A stretch of 64,000 bases of DNA from Lysobacter arvi (lineage in GTDB: Bacteria; Pseudomonadota; Gammaproteobacteria; Xanthomonadales; Xanthomonadaceae), in assembly GCA_031216755.1 (NCBI GenBank), contig JARUHG010000001.1, forward strand, positions 1,302,001-1,366,000, given 5' to 3'. Below are positions 1-9,414 of this stretch, in pieces. The notes beneath the pieces are model-generated. The model had not been told where the DNA came from. It was given only the letters and a program-made list of their open reading frames with translations, and did not search any database. The translations under genes were made by a program, and so were the position numbers. Numbering within the stretch: position 1 is the stretch's first letter; each line of letters begins with the position of its first letter.

Positions 1-458
1 TAATGCTCCTTGCTGTGCCCGTACTTGACGTGGCCGATCTCGTGACCGATGACGGACAGCAGTTCGGCGTCGTCCGGCATCAGGTCCATCAGCCCGGCGA
101 ACACGCGCACCGATCCGTCCGGCACCGCGAAGGCGTTCACGTCCTTCACCAGATACACCTTGAAGTTGAGCTTCAGGCCGTCCTCGCGCTCCATGCCGCT
201 GGCGAGCTTCGCCAGGCGCTTGGCGTAGGCGTTGTCGGCGCTGGCGACGGGATTGTCCTGGTCCATCTGCGCGACGGATTTCGCGCCCAGTTCGATCACC
301 TGCGCGTCGGTGAGCGTCAGGCCCGTCATCGCCGTGGTGCCGGCGTCCTTCAAGCCCTGGCTGCCGAGCAGGTCGGCCAGCTTCCCGGCATGGGCGTGTC
401 CGGCCAGGCACAGCAGGCCGGTGATCGTCAGGGCGAATCGTGTGGTCTTGCCAGTCAT
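1..458 (-). CDS. M48 family metalloprotease, 3' part missing at window edge
   Basis: Only the N-terminal 152 or so residues are inside the window; the gene runs off the left edge. The ATG lies at 456-458 and is followed by a hydrophobic signal-like segment ending near AGHAHA, so the protein is probably exported or lipid-free periplasmic. The last visible residues contain the zinc-protease motif HEIGH (VIGHEIGHVKYGH), which is the HExxH signature of M48 (HtpX/LoiP/BepA-like) peptidases. Family members act in envelope protein quality control. The gene follows an RDD membrane protein on the same strand, but a terminator hairpin separates the two, so it probably has its own promoter. Family is confident; the specific role cannot be decided without the C-terminus. 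Confidence 0.85.
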   Translation of the reverse strand, partial: MTGKTTRFALTITGLLCLAGHAHAGKLADLLGSQGLKDAGTTAMTGLTLTDAQVIELGAKSVAQMDQDNPVASADNAYAKRLAKLASGMEREDGLKLNFKVYLVKDVNAFAVPDGSVRVFAGLMDLMPDDAELLSVIGHEIGHVKYGHSKEH

Positions 459-549
459 GCGGCGTCTCCAGCGCGCGGGAATGCGCGGCAGCGAATTCTC
501 GTCGGCCCCGCGGACGCGCCCCATCGGAAGAATCCGAGAACGCGTGCAG

Positions 550-574
550 GAAAAAGGCCCGCGATGCGGGCCTT
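550..574 (-). terminator. Rho-independent terminator of the RDD gene
   Basis: On the minus strand a 9-bp perfect stem (AAGGCCCGC / GCGGGCCTT, 3-nt loop) runs directly into a run of T. It lies about 30 bases after the stop of the RDD-family gene and before the M48 gene start. Confidence 0.8.
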
Positions 575-604
575 CGGTTCCACGGTCCTGCGCAGGCCGG
601 CGCG

Positions 605-1105
605 TCAGCGCGCTTCGACCACGCGCGTGTCGGCGATCAGATCGTGCACGCAGCGGCGATCGGAGCGGAAGATGAAGAGCACGTTGGCGATGCTCAACAA
701 CCCACCCACGAGCGGCACGAGCCCGATGCCGTTGGCGAACAGATAGCGGCGGCCCAGCAGCACCGGCAGGCCCGGCTGCTGGCCGTCCATGTCGACGATG
801 CGGATACCGACCGCCTTCTTGCCCCACGTCTGCGCGGTGGCCTTGAGCGGCACGAACTGCACCGCGAAGAACACGGCCAGGCCGAACAGGCCCCAGCCCA
901 GCTGGGTCATCAGTCCGGCGCCCTGCGCGAGCGCGGTGAAGTAGCCACCGAACGCCATGATCGGGATGAGCACGGCGAGCGCGATGAGGGTGTCCAGGAT
1001 GGCCGCGGCCAGGCGCTTGCCCCGGCTGGCGGGCACGAGGCCGTCGGGCGGCAATGCGTCGGCGACCTGCGCCTGCGGGCGCTGGTAAGGATTGTGCTGT
1101 TCCAC
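605..1105 (-). CDS. RDD family membrane protein
   Basis: A 166-residue integral membrane protein. A hydrophilic N-terminus of about 28 residues is followed by RGKRLAAAILDTLI, the arginine/aspartate-containing first helix that names the RDD family, then further hydrophobic segments (LIALAVLIPIMAFGG, GWGLFGLAVFFAVQF) and the conserved region KKAVGIRIVDMDG. The start is GTG at 1103-1105, supported by a strong ribosome site (AAGGGGA) about 8 bases upstream. The function of RDD proteins is poorly defined; some have been linked to ion or osmotic homeostasis. It lies 72 bases downstream of dcd on the same strand and may be co-transcribed with it. Confidence 0.85.
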   Translation of the reverse strand: MEQHNPYQRPQAQVADALPPDGLVPASRGKRLAAAILDTLIALAVLIPIMAFGGYFTALAQGAGLMTQLGWGLFGLAVFFAVQFVPLKATAQTWGKKAVGIRIVDMDGQQPGLPVLLGRRYLFANGIGLVPLVGGLLSIANVLFIFRSDRRCVHDLIADTRVVEAR

Positions 1106-1177
1106 TGCGATGTCCCCTTTCGAGTGATGAGCGTTGCGTTGGCCGGCATCCCCTGATCCGCCGCCGGCCGGGACGGA

Positions 1178-1747
1178 TCAGGTCCGCGGCAGCGTGACGC
1201 CGGTCTGGCCCTGGTACTTTCCGCCGCGATCCTTGTACGAGGTCTCGCAGACTTCGTCGGACTGGAAGAACAGCATCTGCGCCACGCCCTCGTTGGCGTA
1301 GATGCGCGCCGGCAGCGGCGTGGTGTTGCTGAATTCGAGCGTGACGTGGCCTTCCCATTCCGGCTCCAGCGGCGTCACGTTCACGATGATGCCGCAGCGC
1401 GCGTACGTGCTCTTGCCCAGGCAGACGACGAGCACGTCGCGCGGGATGCGGAAGTACTCGACCGTGCGCGCGAGCGCGAAGGAATTGGGCGGGATGATGC
1501 AGACGTCGCTTTCGATGTCCACGAAGCTGCCCGAGTCGAAGTGCTTCGGGTCGACGATCGTCGAGTTGATGTTGGTGAACACCTTGAACTCGCGCGAGCA
1601 GCGCACGTCGTAGCCGTAGCTGGAGGTGCCGTAGCTGACGATGCGGTGGCCGTCGGCGGCCGTCTTGACCTGGCCGGGTTCGAACGGCTCGATCATGCCC
1701 TGCTGTTCGGCCATGCGACGGATCCAACGGTCGGACTTGATGCTCAT
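1178..1747 (-). CDS. dcd: dCTP deaminase
   Basis: 189 residues, the normal length of bacterial Dcd. The enzyme deaminates dCTP to dUTP, feeding dUMP and thymidylate synthesis. It begins [14 protein letters not shown] and contains the trimeric dUTPase-fold motifs [25 protein letters not shown] (with the catalytic glutamate) and the C-terminal [14 protein letters not shown], which closes over the nucleotide. The open frame extends further upstream, but homology starts at this ATG. A 9-bp inverted repeat (CCTGATCCG / CGGATCAGG, 1152-1182) overlaps the stop codon and has no T-run, so it may protect mRNA ends or weakly attenuate. mrp is upstream and an RDD gene downstream, all on the same strand. 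Confidence 0.96.
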   Translation of the reverse strand: MSIKSDRWIRRMAEQQGMIEPFEPGQVKTAADGHRIVSYGTSSYGYDVRCSREFKVFTNINSTIVDPKHFDSGSFVDIESDVCIIPPNSFALARTVEYFRIPRDVLVVCLGKSTYARCGIIVNVTPLEPEWEGHVTLEFSNTTPLPARIYANEGVAQMLFFQSDEVCETSYKDRGGKYQGQTGVTLPRT

Positions 1748-1868
1748 GCGGGGCGGGCGGCTCGTGCGTGGGAACGGCGATTGTGCCGGTTCCGGGGGTT
1801 CAGGGGCCAGAGGCGGGGCGAACGCCGGGAGCGCGGCGCCTGGCCGCGCGGCCGGGCCGCCCGCCGCC

Positions 1869-2951
1869 TCAGACCAGCGATGCCGACAGCGGCGTCGCGA
1901 CGCGCGGACGCCGCGCCAGCTCGATCGCCATGCGCAGGGCCGTGGCGCGGTAGGCCGCGGCGGCGGCGCTCGCCGGCGCGGAGACGACCACCGGCGAGCC
2001 GGCATCGCCCTGCTCGCGGATCGCGATCTCCAGCGGCAGGCTGCCCAGCAGCGGCACGCCGTACTGCTCCGCCATGCGCCGGCCACCGCCCTCGCCGAAG
2101 ACGTGCTCGGCGTGGCCGCAGTTCGAGCACACGTGCACGGCCATGTTCTCGACCAGGCCCAGCACCGGCACGTTCACCTTCTCGAACATCTTCAGCGCCT
2201 TGCGGGCATCGAGCGTGGCCACGTCCTGCGGCGTGGTGACGATGACCGCGCCGGCGACGGGGATCTTCTGCGCCAGCGTCAGCTGGATGTCGCCGGTACC
2301 GGGCGGCAGGTCGACGATGAGGTAATCCAGGTCGCCTTCGAGCGCATGGCCCCAGCGCGTTTCGCCGAGCAGCTGCGTCAGCGCGGACGTCGCCATCGGG
2401 CCGCGCCAGATCATCGGCGTGTCCTGGTCGACCAGCAGGCCGATCGACATCGCTTCCACGCCGTGCGCCTGCATCGGCTCGATCGTCTTGCCGTCGGGGC
2501 TGTCGGGACGACCGGACAGGCCGAGCATCGTCGGGATGCTCGGACCGTAGATGTCGGCGTCGAGCACGCCCACGCGCGCGCCTTCGCCCGCCAGCGCGAG
2601 CGCGAGGTTCACCGCGGTGGTCGACTTGCCCACGCCGCCCTTGCCCGAGCCGATGGCGATGAGGTTGCGCACGCTCGGCAGCGGCGCGACGTTCGGCTGC
2701 ACCGCGTGCGAAACGATGCGCGGATGCAGGTCCAGGCGCGTGAGCGCGAGACCTTCGTCGGCGAGCACGCGCTGGACCTGCGCGTCGAGCCACGGGCGCA
2801 GCGATGCGCATGGAAAGCCCGAGAGAATTTCCACCACCGCGCGACCGTCGGCGACGGCCACGCGCACGCGCACGTTCGCGTCGTCGAGCGACACGTCCAC
2901 GCCGGGGATGAACAGGGCGCCGATGCGCTGCTGCAGGAGCTCTTCGATCAC
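1869..2951 (-). CDS. mrp: Mrp/ApbC family iron-sulfur carrier ATPase
   Basis: 360 residues. The N-terminal 95 or so residues form a DUF59/MIP18-like domain, followed by a deviant Walker A P-loop [11 protein letters not shown] near residue 105, the switch segment [13 protein letters not shown], and PPGTGD. The CxxC motif CSNCGH, used in bacterial Mrp proteins to bridge a 4Fe-4S cluster at the dimer interface, is also present. The protein is thought to carry and deliver Fe-S clusters in the cytoplasm. The frame opens at 3017, but the GTG at 2949-2951 is preceded by AAAAGG at good spacing, and the protein from there ([13 protein letters not shown]) aligns with the usual start. It is upstream of dcd, 121 bases away. 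Confidence 0.93.
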   Translation of the reverse strand: MIEELLQQRIGALFIPGVDVSLDDANVRVRVAVADGRAVVEILSGFPCASLRPWLDAQVQRVLADEGLALTRLDLHPRIVSHAVQPNVAPLPSVRNLIAIGSGKGGVGKSTTAVNLALALAGEGARVGVLDADIYGPSIPTMLGLSGRPDSPDGKTIEPMQAHGVEAMSIGLLVDQDTPMIWRGPMATSALTQLLGETRWGHALEGDLDYLIVDLPPGTGDIQLTLAQKIPVAGAVIVTTPQDVATLDARKALKMFEKVNVPVLGLVENMAVHVCSNCGHAEHVFGEGGGRRMAEQYGVPLLGSLPLEIAIREQGDAGSPVVVSAPASAAAAAYRATALRMAIELARRPRVATPLSASLV

Positions 2952-3121
2952 GGAACAACCTTTTGTTTTGCTGATGGTGGCGAGAACGGATTCGCCTGGA
3001 AATTCACGGTTAAGCACATGTTACGGTCCGGCGACCGGTTGATGACACTTCATGAATCGGCATCGCAGGACGCGGCTTTCGATCGCACTTATTTCTTGCA
3101 GTTCATTTGGGGATTACTCCG

Positions 3122-5947
3122 ATGCCAGTATCCAACAGCCGGCTGCGTCGCAGCCGCTTGAGCACCGCTTTGCTTGTCGCCTCGCTGATGCCGGCGGCCG
3201 GGGCCGCGTTCGCGCAGGAGGCCGGTTCGGCCACCGAGCTGGACACCGTCACCGTCACCGGTTCGCTGATTCCGCAGACGCAGGTCGAGAACTTCACGCC
3301 GGTCACCGTCATCAAGGCCGAAGACATCCAGATGCGCGGCTTCACCAGCGTATCCGACGTCCTGCAGCAGTCCACCTTCCAGACCGGTGGCCTCCAGGGC
3401 GGGCAGACCTCGGCCTCCTTCACCCAGGGCGCGGACGCCTCGGGCATGTTCGGCCTGGATCCGGGCTACACCAAGTACCTCATCAACGGCCGTCCGATGG
3501 CCAATTATCCGGCCCTGTACAACGGTTCGGACACCTTCAACAACATCAGCGGCATTCCGGTCGACCTGGTCGAGCGCATCGAGATCCTGCCGGGCGGCCA
3601 GTCCTCGCTGTACGGCTCCGACGCCATCGCCGGCGTGGTGAACGTGATCCTGAAGAAGAACGTCGACGGCCTGTCGCTGAACGTGCGCGGCGGCGCCTAC
3701 AGCGACGGCGGCGGCGACAGCTTCCGCGTCAGCGTCTCCGACGGCTTCTCCAGCGCCGACGGCCGGCTGAACCTGATCGGCGGCCTGCAGTACGAGACGC
3801 GCGATCCGATCTGGGGCTACCAGCGCGACCTGACCAAGCAGTACAACGTCAACGGCTACACGCCCGCGACCGCGAGCCGCGACTACGTCGTGATCAACGG
3901 CTCCAATCGCAACAGCTACCTGTTCCTCGATCCGGCCAACTGCGGCAACGTCACCGGCCAGTTCGACGGCACCGAAGCGCTGCAGACGCGCCCCGGTTTC
4001 GGCCAGTACTGCGGCTCGTTCACCACGCCGGGCTACCGCACGCTGCAGAACGGCAAGGACGCGCTGCAGATCTACGCGCACGGCACGTACGACGTGAACG
4101 ACAACGTCCAGCTGTACGCCGACCTGCTGACCAGCCATGAGGACGTCGAGTACGCCACCGGTTCGGGCTACACCTGGTGGGGCACCAGCGCGAAGTACGG
4201 CTACTTCTACGATCCGGACCAGGATGCGTTCCTCAACCTGCAGCGCGCGTTCGCGCCCGAGGACATCGGCGGCGAAGGGTTCAAGGACATCATGAACACC
4301 GACCGCAACCGGTCGTACCAGATCACGCTCGGCGCGAACGGCATGCTGGGCAGCAACTGGGACTGGGACGTCGGCTTCACGCGCACCGAATACAAGCTGA
4401 CCGAACACCAGTGGGTCCGCTTCGCCGATGCGATCGACAACTACTTCCTGGCCAACGTGCTGGGCCCGCAGCTGGGCACCCAGGACGGCTACGCGGTCTT
4501 CCGCCCGAACTACGCGGCGTTCTACACCCCGATGTCGCCGGCCGATTTCGCCAGCTTCACCGGCTACGTCGACACCCGCAGCAAGACCACCGACAACACC
4601 CTGCGCGCACAGTTGACCAACACGTCGCTGTTCTCGCTGCCCGGCGGCGACGCGGGCCTGGCGGTCGTGGTCGAAGGCGGCACGCAGAGCTGGGACTACA
4701 CGCCCGACGCGCGACTGCTGCAGGATCCGGAAACGCTGGAATCGGAAATCTGGGGCCTGACCTCGGTGAACGGTTCGGGCGATCGCGACCGTTACGCGGT
4801 CACCAGCGAACTGCGCATGCCGCTGTGGGAGCCGCTGACGGTCACGCTGTCGGGCCGCTACGACGCGTTCAAGGTCGCCGGCCAGACCATCGACAAGCCG
4901 ACCTACAGCATCGGCGTGGAATACCGTCCGGTCGAAAGCTTCCTGCTGCGCGGCAAGTACGGCACGGCCTTCCGCGCGCCGACGCTGTCGGACGTGTTCC
5001 AGGGCCTGAGCGGCTACTACAGCTCCGACACCGACTACTACCGCTGCTCGCTGGAAGGCTACACGCCGGGCAACACGCAGGACTGCCGCTACGACTCCGA
5101 GCAGTACTTCGGCCAGCAGTCGGGCAACCCGGACCTGCAGCCGATCGAAGCGGACGTGTGGAACGCCGGCTTCGTGTGGGCGCCGATGAACAACCTCTCG
5201 CTCACCGTGGACTACTTCCGCTGGGACATCCGCGACGAGGTCGACCAGCTCGACAGCGACCAGCTGCTGCTGGCCGAGTACTACTGCCGCACCGGCCAGG
5301 CCAACACCGCCTCGGCCAGCTGCGACAACGCGCTGGCGTGGGTGACCCGCGGCGCCAACAACGAGCTCGAGCAGATCTACACGCCGAAGGTGAACGTCGC
5401 CAAGCAGAAGCTGGAAGCGGTCACGGCGAGCCTGAACTACACGCTCGACGTCGGTAAGTGGGGCACGCTGAACTTCGCCGGCAATTACACCAACAACCTC
5501 AAGCACACCGTCACGCCGCTGCCGGGCGAGGACGAGATCGACCTGCTGCGCGATCCGTATTACATGTGGGTGTACGACGCCTATGCGAAGACCCGTGCCG
5601 ATGCGTCGCTGGGCTGGAACATCGGCAAGCTGACCACCACCGTGTACGCCAACCGCATCGGCAAGACGCCGAACTACGTCGCCTACGCCACGGGCGCGTG
5701 GGACGGGCAGATCAACGGCGCGCGCGCCGGCTGGTGGGCGCCGTACACCACGTACAACCTGACGTTCAACTACGAGGCGACGGAGAACATCCGCCTGTCG
5801 CTGCTGCTGAACAACGTCCTGGACAAGACGCCGGAAGACCAGGCGTCGAACTTCCCGGGCACGGAGTACACGCCGTACAACAACTACCTGTACAGCGCGT
5901 ACGGCCGTTCGATGTACGTGGAAATGCGCTACAACTTCGGCAAGTAA
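3122..5947 (+). CDS. TonB-dependent outer-membrane receptor
   Basis: 941 residues. A signal peptide ends around AFAQ (residue 32) and is followed by a TonB-box-like stretch LDTVTVTG. A plug domain follows (VTVIKAEDIQMRGFTSVSDVLQQ; VERIEILPGGQSSLYGSDAIAGVVNVILK) and then a beta-barrel ending YVEMRYNFGK. Such receptors take up siderophores, vitamins or glycans using energy from TonB-ExbBD. The plug resembles the large Xanthomonadaceae group often linked to carbohydrate or peptide uptake, but no substrate can be assigned, and no transport or degradation gene sits next to it. ATG at 3122 is chosen over TTG 3107 because GGGGA lies 9 bases before it. A strong terminator follows directly. Confidence 0.95.
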   Translation: MPVSNSRLRRSRLSTALLVASLMPAAGAAFAQEAGSATELDTVTVTGSLIPQTQVENFTPVTVIKAEDIQMRGFTSVSDVLQQSTFQTGGLQGGQTSASFTQGADASGMFGLDPGYTKYLINGRPMANYPALYNGSDTFNNISGIPVDLVERIEILPGGQSSLYGSDAIAGVVNVILKKNVDGLSLNVRGGAYSDGGGDSFRVSVSDGFSSADGRLNLIGGLQYETRDPIWGYQRDLTKQYNVNGYTPATASRDYVVINGSNRNSYLFLDPANCGNVTGQFDGTEALQTRPGFGQYCGSFTTPGYRTLQNGKDALQIYAHGTYDVNDNVQLYADLLTSHEDVEYATGSGYTWWGTSAKYGYFYDPDQDAFLNLQRAFAPEDIGGEGFKDIMNTDRNRSYQITLGANGMLGSNWDWDVGFTRTEYKLTEHQWVRFADAIDNYFLANVLGPQLGTQDGYAVFRPNYAAFYTPMSPADFASFTGYVDTRSKTTDNTLRAQLTNTSLFSLPGGDAGLAVVVEGGTQSWDYTPDARLLQDPETLESEIWGLTSVNGSGDRDRYAVTSELRMPLWEPLTVTLSGRYDAFKVAGQTIDKPTYSIGVEYRPVESFLLRGKYGTAFRAPTLSDVFQGLSGYYSSDTDYYRCSLEGYTPGNTQDCRYDSEQYFGQQSGNPDLQPIEADVWNAGFVWAPMNNLSLTVDYFRWDIRDEVDQLDSDQLLLAEYYCRTGQANTASASCDNALAWVTRGANNELEQIYTPKVNVAKQKLEAVTASLNYTLDVGKWGTLNFAGNYTNNLKHTVTPLPGEDEIDLLRDPYYMWVYDAYAKTRADASLGWNIGKLTTTVYANRIGKTPNYVAYATGAWDGQINGARAGWWAPYTTYNLTFNYEATENIRLSLLLNNVLDKTPEDQASNFPGTEYTPYNNYLYSAYGRSMYVEMRYNFGK

Positions 5948-5970
5948 GCGGTCCGCCGCGAGCACCGGAA

Positions 5971-5998
5971 GACCCCGCCGCCAGGCGGGGTCTTTTTT
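5971..5998 (+). terminator. Rho-independent terminator after the TonB receptor gene
   Basis: A 9-bp perfect GC stem (GACCCCGCC / GGCGGGGTC) with a 4-base loop is followed by six T residues, 24 bases after the stop codon. Confidence 0.93.
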
Positions 5999-6080
5999 GC
6001 GCGGATGCCTGGACCGCGGGCTTCCGTACGCCGACGGATGCGGTATAACTGGCCGGAATTCGATCCCTGGGAGGGGACCC

Positions 6081-6527
6081 ATGCGCACCAAACTGCTCGC
6101 TCTTCTGTTGCTGGCCCTGCCGCTGGGCGCCCTTGCCCAGGACGCGTCCAAGGCCTCGCCCGTGGGCCAGTGGACCACCATCGACGACAAGACGCAGAAG
6201 CCCAAGTCCGTCGTGGAGATCTACGAAGCGAAGGACGGCAGCCTCGCCGGCCGCGTCACCGAGATCCTGCAGTCCGACCGCGGCCCGAATCCGGTCTGCG
6301 ACAAGTGCTCCGGCGACCGCAAGAACAAGCCGGTCAAGGGCATGGTCATCCTGTGGGGCATCAAGCAGAAGGGCGAAACCTGGGAAGGCGGGCAGATCCT
6401 GGACCCGGCCAGCGGCAAGATCTACTCGGTGAAGGTCACTCCGGTGGACAACGGCAGGAAGCTGGAGGTCCGCGGCTTCATGGGCTTCTCGCTGCTGGGC
6501 CGCACGCAGACCTGGAACCGGCGCTGA
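6081..6527 (+). CDS. DUF2147 domain-containing secreted protein
   Basis: 148 residues with a clear signal peptide cleaved around GALAQ. The mature part has the family pattern: PVGQWTTIDD near its start, VVEIYEAKDGSLAGRV, a CDKCSGDRKNKPVKGM stretch with two cysteines that could form a disulfide, and the C-terminal VRGFMGFSLLGRTQTW. DUF2147 proteins are periplasmic lipocalin-like proteins of unknown function. The ATG at 6081 has GAGGGGA just upstream. The gene stands alone between two terminators. Confidence 0.88.
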   Translation: MRTKLLALLLLALPLGALAQDASKASPVGQWTTIDDKTQKPKSVVEIYEAKDGSLAGRVTEILQSDRGPNPVCDKCSGDRKNKPVKGMVILWGIKQKGETWEGGQILDPASGKIYSVKVTPVDNGRKLEVRGFMGFSLLGRTQTWNRR

Positions 6528-6554
6528 CGGCCCCCGCACCCGCAACGCTGCACG

Positions 6555-6585
6555 ACGCCCCGGCCCTCCGGGGCGTTGTGCTTTT
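6555..6585 (+). terminator. Rho-independent terminator after the DUF2147 gene
   Basis: A 9-bp perfect stem (ACGCCCCGG / CCGGGGCGT, 4-base loop) is followed by TGTGCTTTTG. The T-run is short and interrupted, but the position 28 bases after the stop fits. Confidence 0.75.
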
Positions 6586-6660
6586 GTAGCCCGGATAAGG
6601 CGAAAGGCTGCACACGGGGCCGCACCCGACGTCCCGCTTCACCCGGGCGCTTCGCCCGAC
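6586..6660 (+). repeat. Possible dispersed intergenic repeat
   Basis: The stretch begins with GTAGCCCGGATAAGGCG, a wording that recurs as an intergenic repeat in many proteobacterial genomes, and ends with a small hairpin CGGGCG-CTT-CGCCCG at 6644-6658. There is only one copy in this window, so calling it a repeat rests on recall of similar sequences and needs a genome-wide count. Confidence 0.35.
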
Positions 6661-6713
6661 CGCGGCTAACGGCCCACGGAGCGCCCAATGTCGATGGGGC
6701 CTCGCGGAGCCCA

Positions 6714-6722
6714 TGCGATAAT
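6714..6722 (+). promoter_or_regulatory. Extended -10 promoter element for metG
   Basis: TGCGATAAT at 6714-6722 matches the extended -10 form (TG-n-TATAAT) with one mismatch and lies 30 bases before the metG start codon. No good -35 is visible, which is tolerable for an extended -10 promoter. Confidence 0.5.
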
Positions 6723-6751
6723 CCCCGGCTCACTTTGCCTTCCGGTTCGCC

Positions 6752-8827
6752 ATGTCCCGCGAGTTCGTCGTTTCCTGCGCCCTGCCCTACGCCAACGGGC
6801 CCCTGCACCTGGGTCATCTGGTCGGCTATACCCAGGCCGACATCTGGTGCCGCGCCCAGCGCATGGCCGGCCATCGCGCCTGGTACGTGTGCGCCGACGA
6901 CACCCACGGCACGCCGATCATGCTCGCCGCCGAGAAGGCCGGACAGTCGCCGGAGGCGTTCATCGCCGGCATCCAGCGCAGCCACGAGCGCGACTTCGCC
7001 GATTTCGGCGTCGCCTTCGACCACTACGACTCGACCAACTCCGAACGCAATCGCGTCCTGACAGAAGCGATCTACACCAAGCTCGACAACAACGGGCACA
7101 TCTCGCGCCGCTCGGTCGCGCAGCTGTTCGATCCGGTCAAGGGCATGTTCCTGCCGGACCGCTACGTGAAGGGCATCTGCCCCAACTGCGGCACGCCGGA
7201 CCAGTACGGCGACAACTGCGAGAACTGCGGCGCGACGTATTCGCCGACGGAGTTGAAGGAACCCCGTTCGGTCGTCAGCGGCGCGACGCCGGAACTGCGC
7301 GAGTCGGAACACTTCTTCTTCGAGGTCGGCCAGTTCTCCGCCTTCCTGCGCGAGTGGCTTGCAGGCGATGTCGCATTGCCCGGCGTGAAGGCCAAGCTCG
7401 AGGAATGGCTGGACGCCGAAGGAGGTCTGCGCGCGTGGGACATCTCGCGCGACGCGCCGTATTTCGGTTTCCAGATCCCCGGCCATCCGGGCAAGTACCT
7501 GTACGTGTGGCTGGACGCGCCGATCGGGTACCTGTCCAGCTTCCAGGCACTGTGCGAACGCGAGGGCCTGGATTTCTGGTCCTATCTGCGTCGCGACAGC
7601 GCCGCCGAACTCCACCATTTCATCGGCAAGGACATCGTCAACTTCCACGGCCTGTTCTGGCCGGCCGTGCTGCAGGGCGCCGGTTTCCGTGCGCCAACGC
7701 GCCTGCACGTCAACGGTTACCTGACCGTGGACGGCGCCAAGATGTCCAAGTCGCGCGGCACCTTCGTCATGGCGCGCACCTATCTGGACGCGGGCCTGGA
7801 TCCGGAAGCGCTGCGCTACTACTACGCGACCAAGACTACCGGCGGCGTCGACGATCTCGACCTCAACCTCGCCGATTTCGTCGCGCGCGTGAACGCCGAT
7901 CTGGTCGGCAAGTTCGTCAACCTGGCCAGCCGCTGCGCCGGCTTCATCGAAAAGCGCTTCGACGGCCGCCTGGCCGATGCGCTCCCCGACGCGGCCCAGT
8001 ACGCGAGTTTCGTCGAACAGCTGTCGCCCATCGCGCAGGCATACGAGCGCAACGAGGCCGCCACCGCGCTGCGCCTGACGATGGCGCTGGCGGACGAAGC
8101 CAACAAGTACATCGACGAACACAAGCCGTGGGTGCTCGCCAAGCAGGACGGCGCCGACGCGCAGCTGCAGGCGGTCTGCACGCAGGGGCTGAACCTCTTC
8201 CGCGTGCTGAACACCGCGCTCAAGCCGGTGCTGCCGCGCGTGACCGCGCAGGCCGAAGCCTTCCTCGCGGCGCCGGTCGCGAACTGGGCGGACGTCGCGG
8301 CGCCGCTGCTCGCGCACCGCATCAACGCCTACACGCCGCTCTTCACCCGAATCGACCCGAAACAGATCCAGACCATGATCGACGCATCCAAGGATTCGCT
8401 GGCCCCCAAGGCCGACGCACAGCCCGAAGCCACCGCCAAGGCCGAACCGAAGGCCGCTGACGCGACGCCTGCGCCGGCTACTGCCGGCACCGCGAACCTC
8501 ATCGGCATCGACGACTTCGCCAAGCTCGACCTGCGCGTCGGCAAGGTCGTGGCGTGCGAGTTCGTCGAAGGCTCCGACAAGTTGCTGCGATTCGAACTCG
8601 ATGCCGGCGAGCTCGGCACGCGCCAGATCTTTTCCGGCATCCGCGGCTCCTATGGCGAGCCGGAGAAGCTCGTCGGCCGCAACGTCGTGTTCATCGCCAA
8701 CCTCGCGCCGCGAAAGATGCGCTTCGGTCTCAGCGAAGGCATGATCCTGTCGGCGGGTTTCGACGGCGGTTCGCTTCACCTGCTCGACGCCGACGCCGGC
8801 GTGCAGCCCGGCGCACCGGTACGCTGA
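6752..8827 (+). CDS. metG: Methionyl-tRNA synthetase
   Basis: 691 residues, the length of dimeric bacterial MetRS. The enzyme charges tRNA-Met. Class I signatures are present: HLGH at residues 19-22 and KMSKS at 330-334. A zinc knuckle (CPNC plus a second Cys pair, CENC) lies around residues 145-161. An Ala/Pro/Lys-rich linker near residue 550-580 joins the catalytic and anticodon domains to a C-terminal tRNA-binding (EMAP II/Arc1p-like) domain of about 105 residues starting at GIDDFAKLDLRVGKVV. The ATG follows an extended -10 promoter by 30 bases. The RnfB-like gene starts 71 bases downstream. Confidence 0.98.
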   Translation: MSREFVVSCALPYANGPLHLGHLVGYTQADIWCRAQRMAGHRAWYVCADDTHGTPIMLAAEKAGQSPEAFIAGIQRSHERDFADFGVAFDHYDSTNSERNRVLTEAIYTKLDNNGHISRRSVAQLFDPVKGMFLPDRYVKGICPNCGTPDQYGDNCENCGATYSPTELKEPRSVVSGATPELRESEHFFFEVGQFSAFLREWLAGDVALPGVKAKLEEWLDAEGGLRAWDISRDAPYFGFQIPGHPGKYLYVWLDAPIGYLSSFQALCEREGLDFWSYLRRDSAAELHHFIGKDIVNFHGLFWPAVLQGAGFRAPTRLHVNGYLTVDGAKMSKSRGTFVMARTYLDAGLDPEALRYYYATKTTGGVDDLDLNLADFVARVNADLVGKFVNLASRCAGFIEKRFDGRLADALPDAAQYASFVEQLSPIAQAYERNEAATALRLTMALADEANKYIDEHKPWVLAKQDGADAQLQAVCTQGLNLFRVLNTALKPVLPRVTAQAEAFLAAPVANWADVAAPLLAHRINAYTPLFTRIDPKQIQTMIDASKDSLAPKADAQPEATAKAEPKAADATPAPATAGTANLIGIDDFAKLDLRVGKVVACEFVEGSDKLLRFELDAGELGTRQIFSGIRGSYGEPEKLVGRNVVFIANLAPRKMRFGLSEGMILSAGFDGGSLHLLDADAGVQPGAPVR

Positions 8828-8898
8828 AGGCTCGGGAGCCGGGATTGGCGATTTCGTAACAGCGACCGCACCTGCCTCGCCCCGCGAGATCACACGCC

Positions 8899-9336
8899 AT
8901 GGCTTTGCGAATCCCGAATCCCGGCCGCCCGATCGCGGAACTCGCCGAACGCCTCGACCGCCTGCTGCCGCAAACGCAGTGCGGCCAGTGCGGCTACGCG
9001 GGTTGCCGCCCCTACGCGGAAGCCATGGCGCGCGGCGAGGCGGACATCGACCATTGCCCGCCCGGCGGAGATGAGGGCGCGCGCGCGTTGGCGCGTCTGC
9101 TCGACGTCCCGGCCAAGCCGTTCGATCGCACGCGCGGCGAACACAAGCCGCCGCAGGTGGCGCTGATCGTCGAAGCCGACTGCATAGGCTGCACCAAGTG
9201 CATCCAGGCGTGCCCGGTGGACGCGATCGTCGGCGGATCGAAGCACATGCACACCGTGATCGATCCGCTCTGCACCGGGTGCGAACTCTGCGTGCCGGCG
9301 TGCCCGGTGGACTGCATCGTGCTGGTGCCGGCGTAG
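8899..9336 (+). CDS. RnfB/RsxB-like 4Fe-4S ferredoxin protein
   Basis: 145 residues. The N-terminal part has the Fe-S domain [20 protein letters not shown], which has the Cys spacing of RnfB, and the C-terminal half has two 4Fe-4S ferredoxin motifs ([16 protein letters not shown] and [16 protein letters not shown]). RnfB subunits normally carry an N-terminal membrane helix, which is absent here, and no other rnf/rsx genes are adjacent. It may therefore be a soluble electron carrier rather than part of an Rnf pump. Xanthomonadaceae commonly carry a lone gene of this type after metG and annotate it rsxB. The exact electron donor and acceptor are unknown. Confidence 0.88.
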   Translation: MALRIPNPGRPIAELAERLDRLLPQTQCGQCGYAGCRPYAEAMARGEADIDHCPPGGDEGARALARLLDVPAKPFDRTRGEHKPPQVALIVEADCIGCTKCIQACPVDAIVGGSKHMHTVIDPLCTGCELCVPACPVDCIVLVPA

Positions 9337-9414
9337 CGTCCTACCGACGCCTCGGCACCGCCGCCGGCGGCCGCCATGACCGACGGCGCGAATGACCGCC
9401 GACAGCAGGCTGCT

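Noticed and set aside
1152-1182. Terminator of dcd
   Set aside because: The 9-bp inverted repeat overlaps the stop codon and has no T-run, so it is mentioned only under dcd.
2952-3121. Promoter of the TonB receptor gene
   Set aside because: The 170-base divergent gap must contain it, but no -35/-10 pair stood out.
3089-6205. 1038-residue minus-strand frame across the TonB receptor gene
   Set aside because: It is a composition artefact opposite a clear TonB-dependent receptor and has Val/Arg/Gln-rich shadow character.
6422-8893. 823-residue minus-strand frame over metG
   Set aside because: Antisense shadow of methionyl-tRNA synthetase; no family motif.
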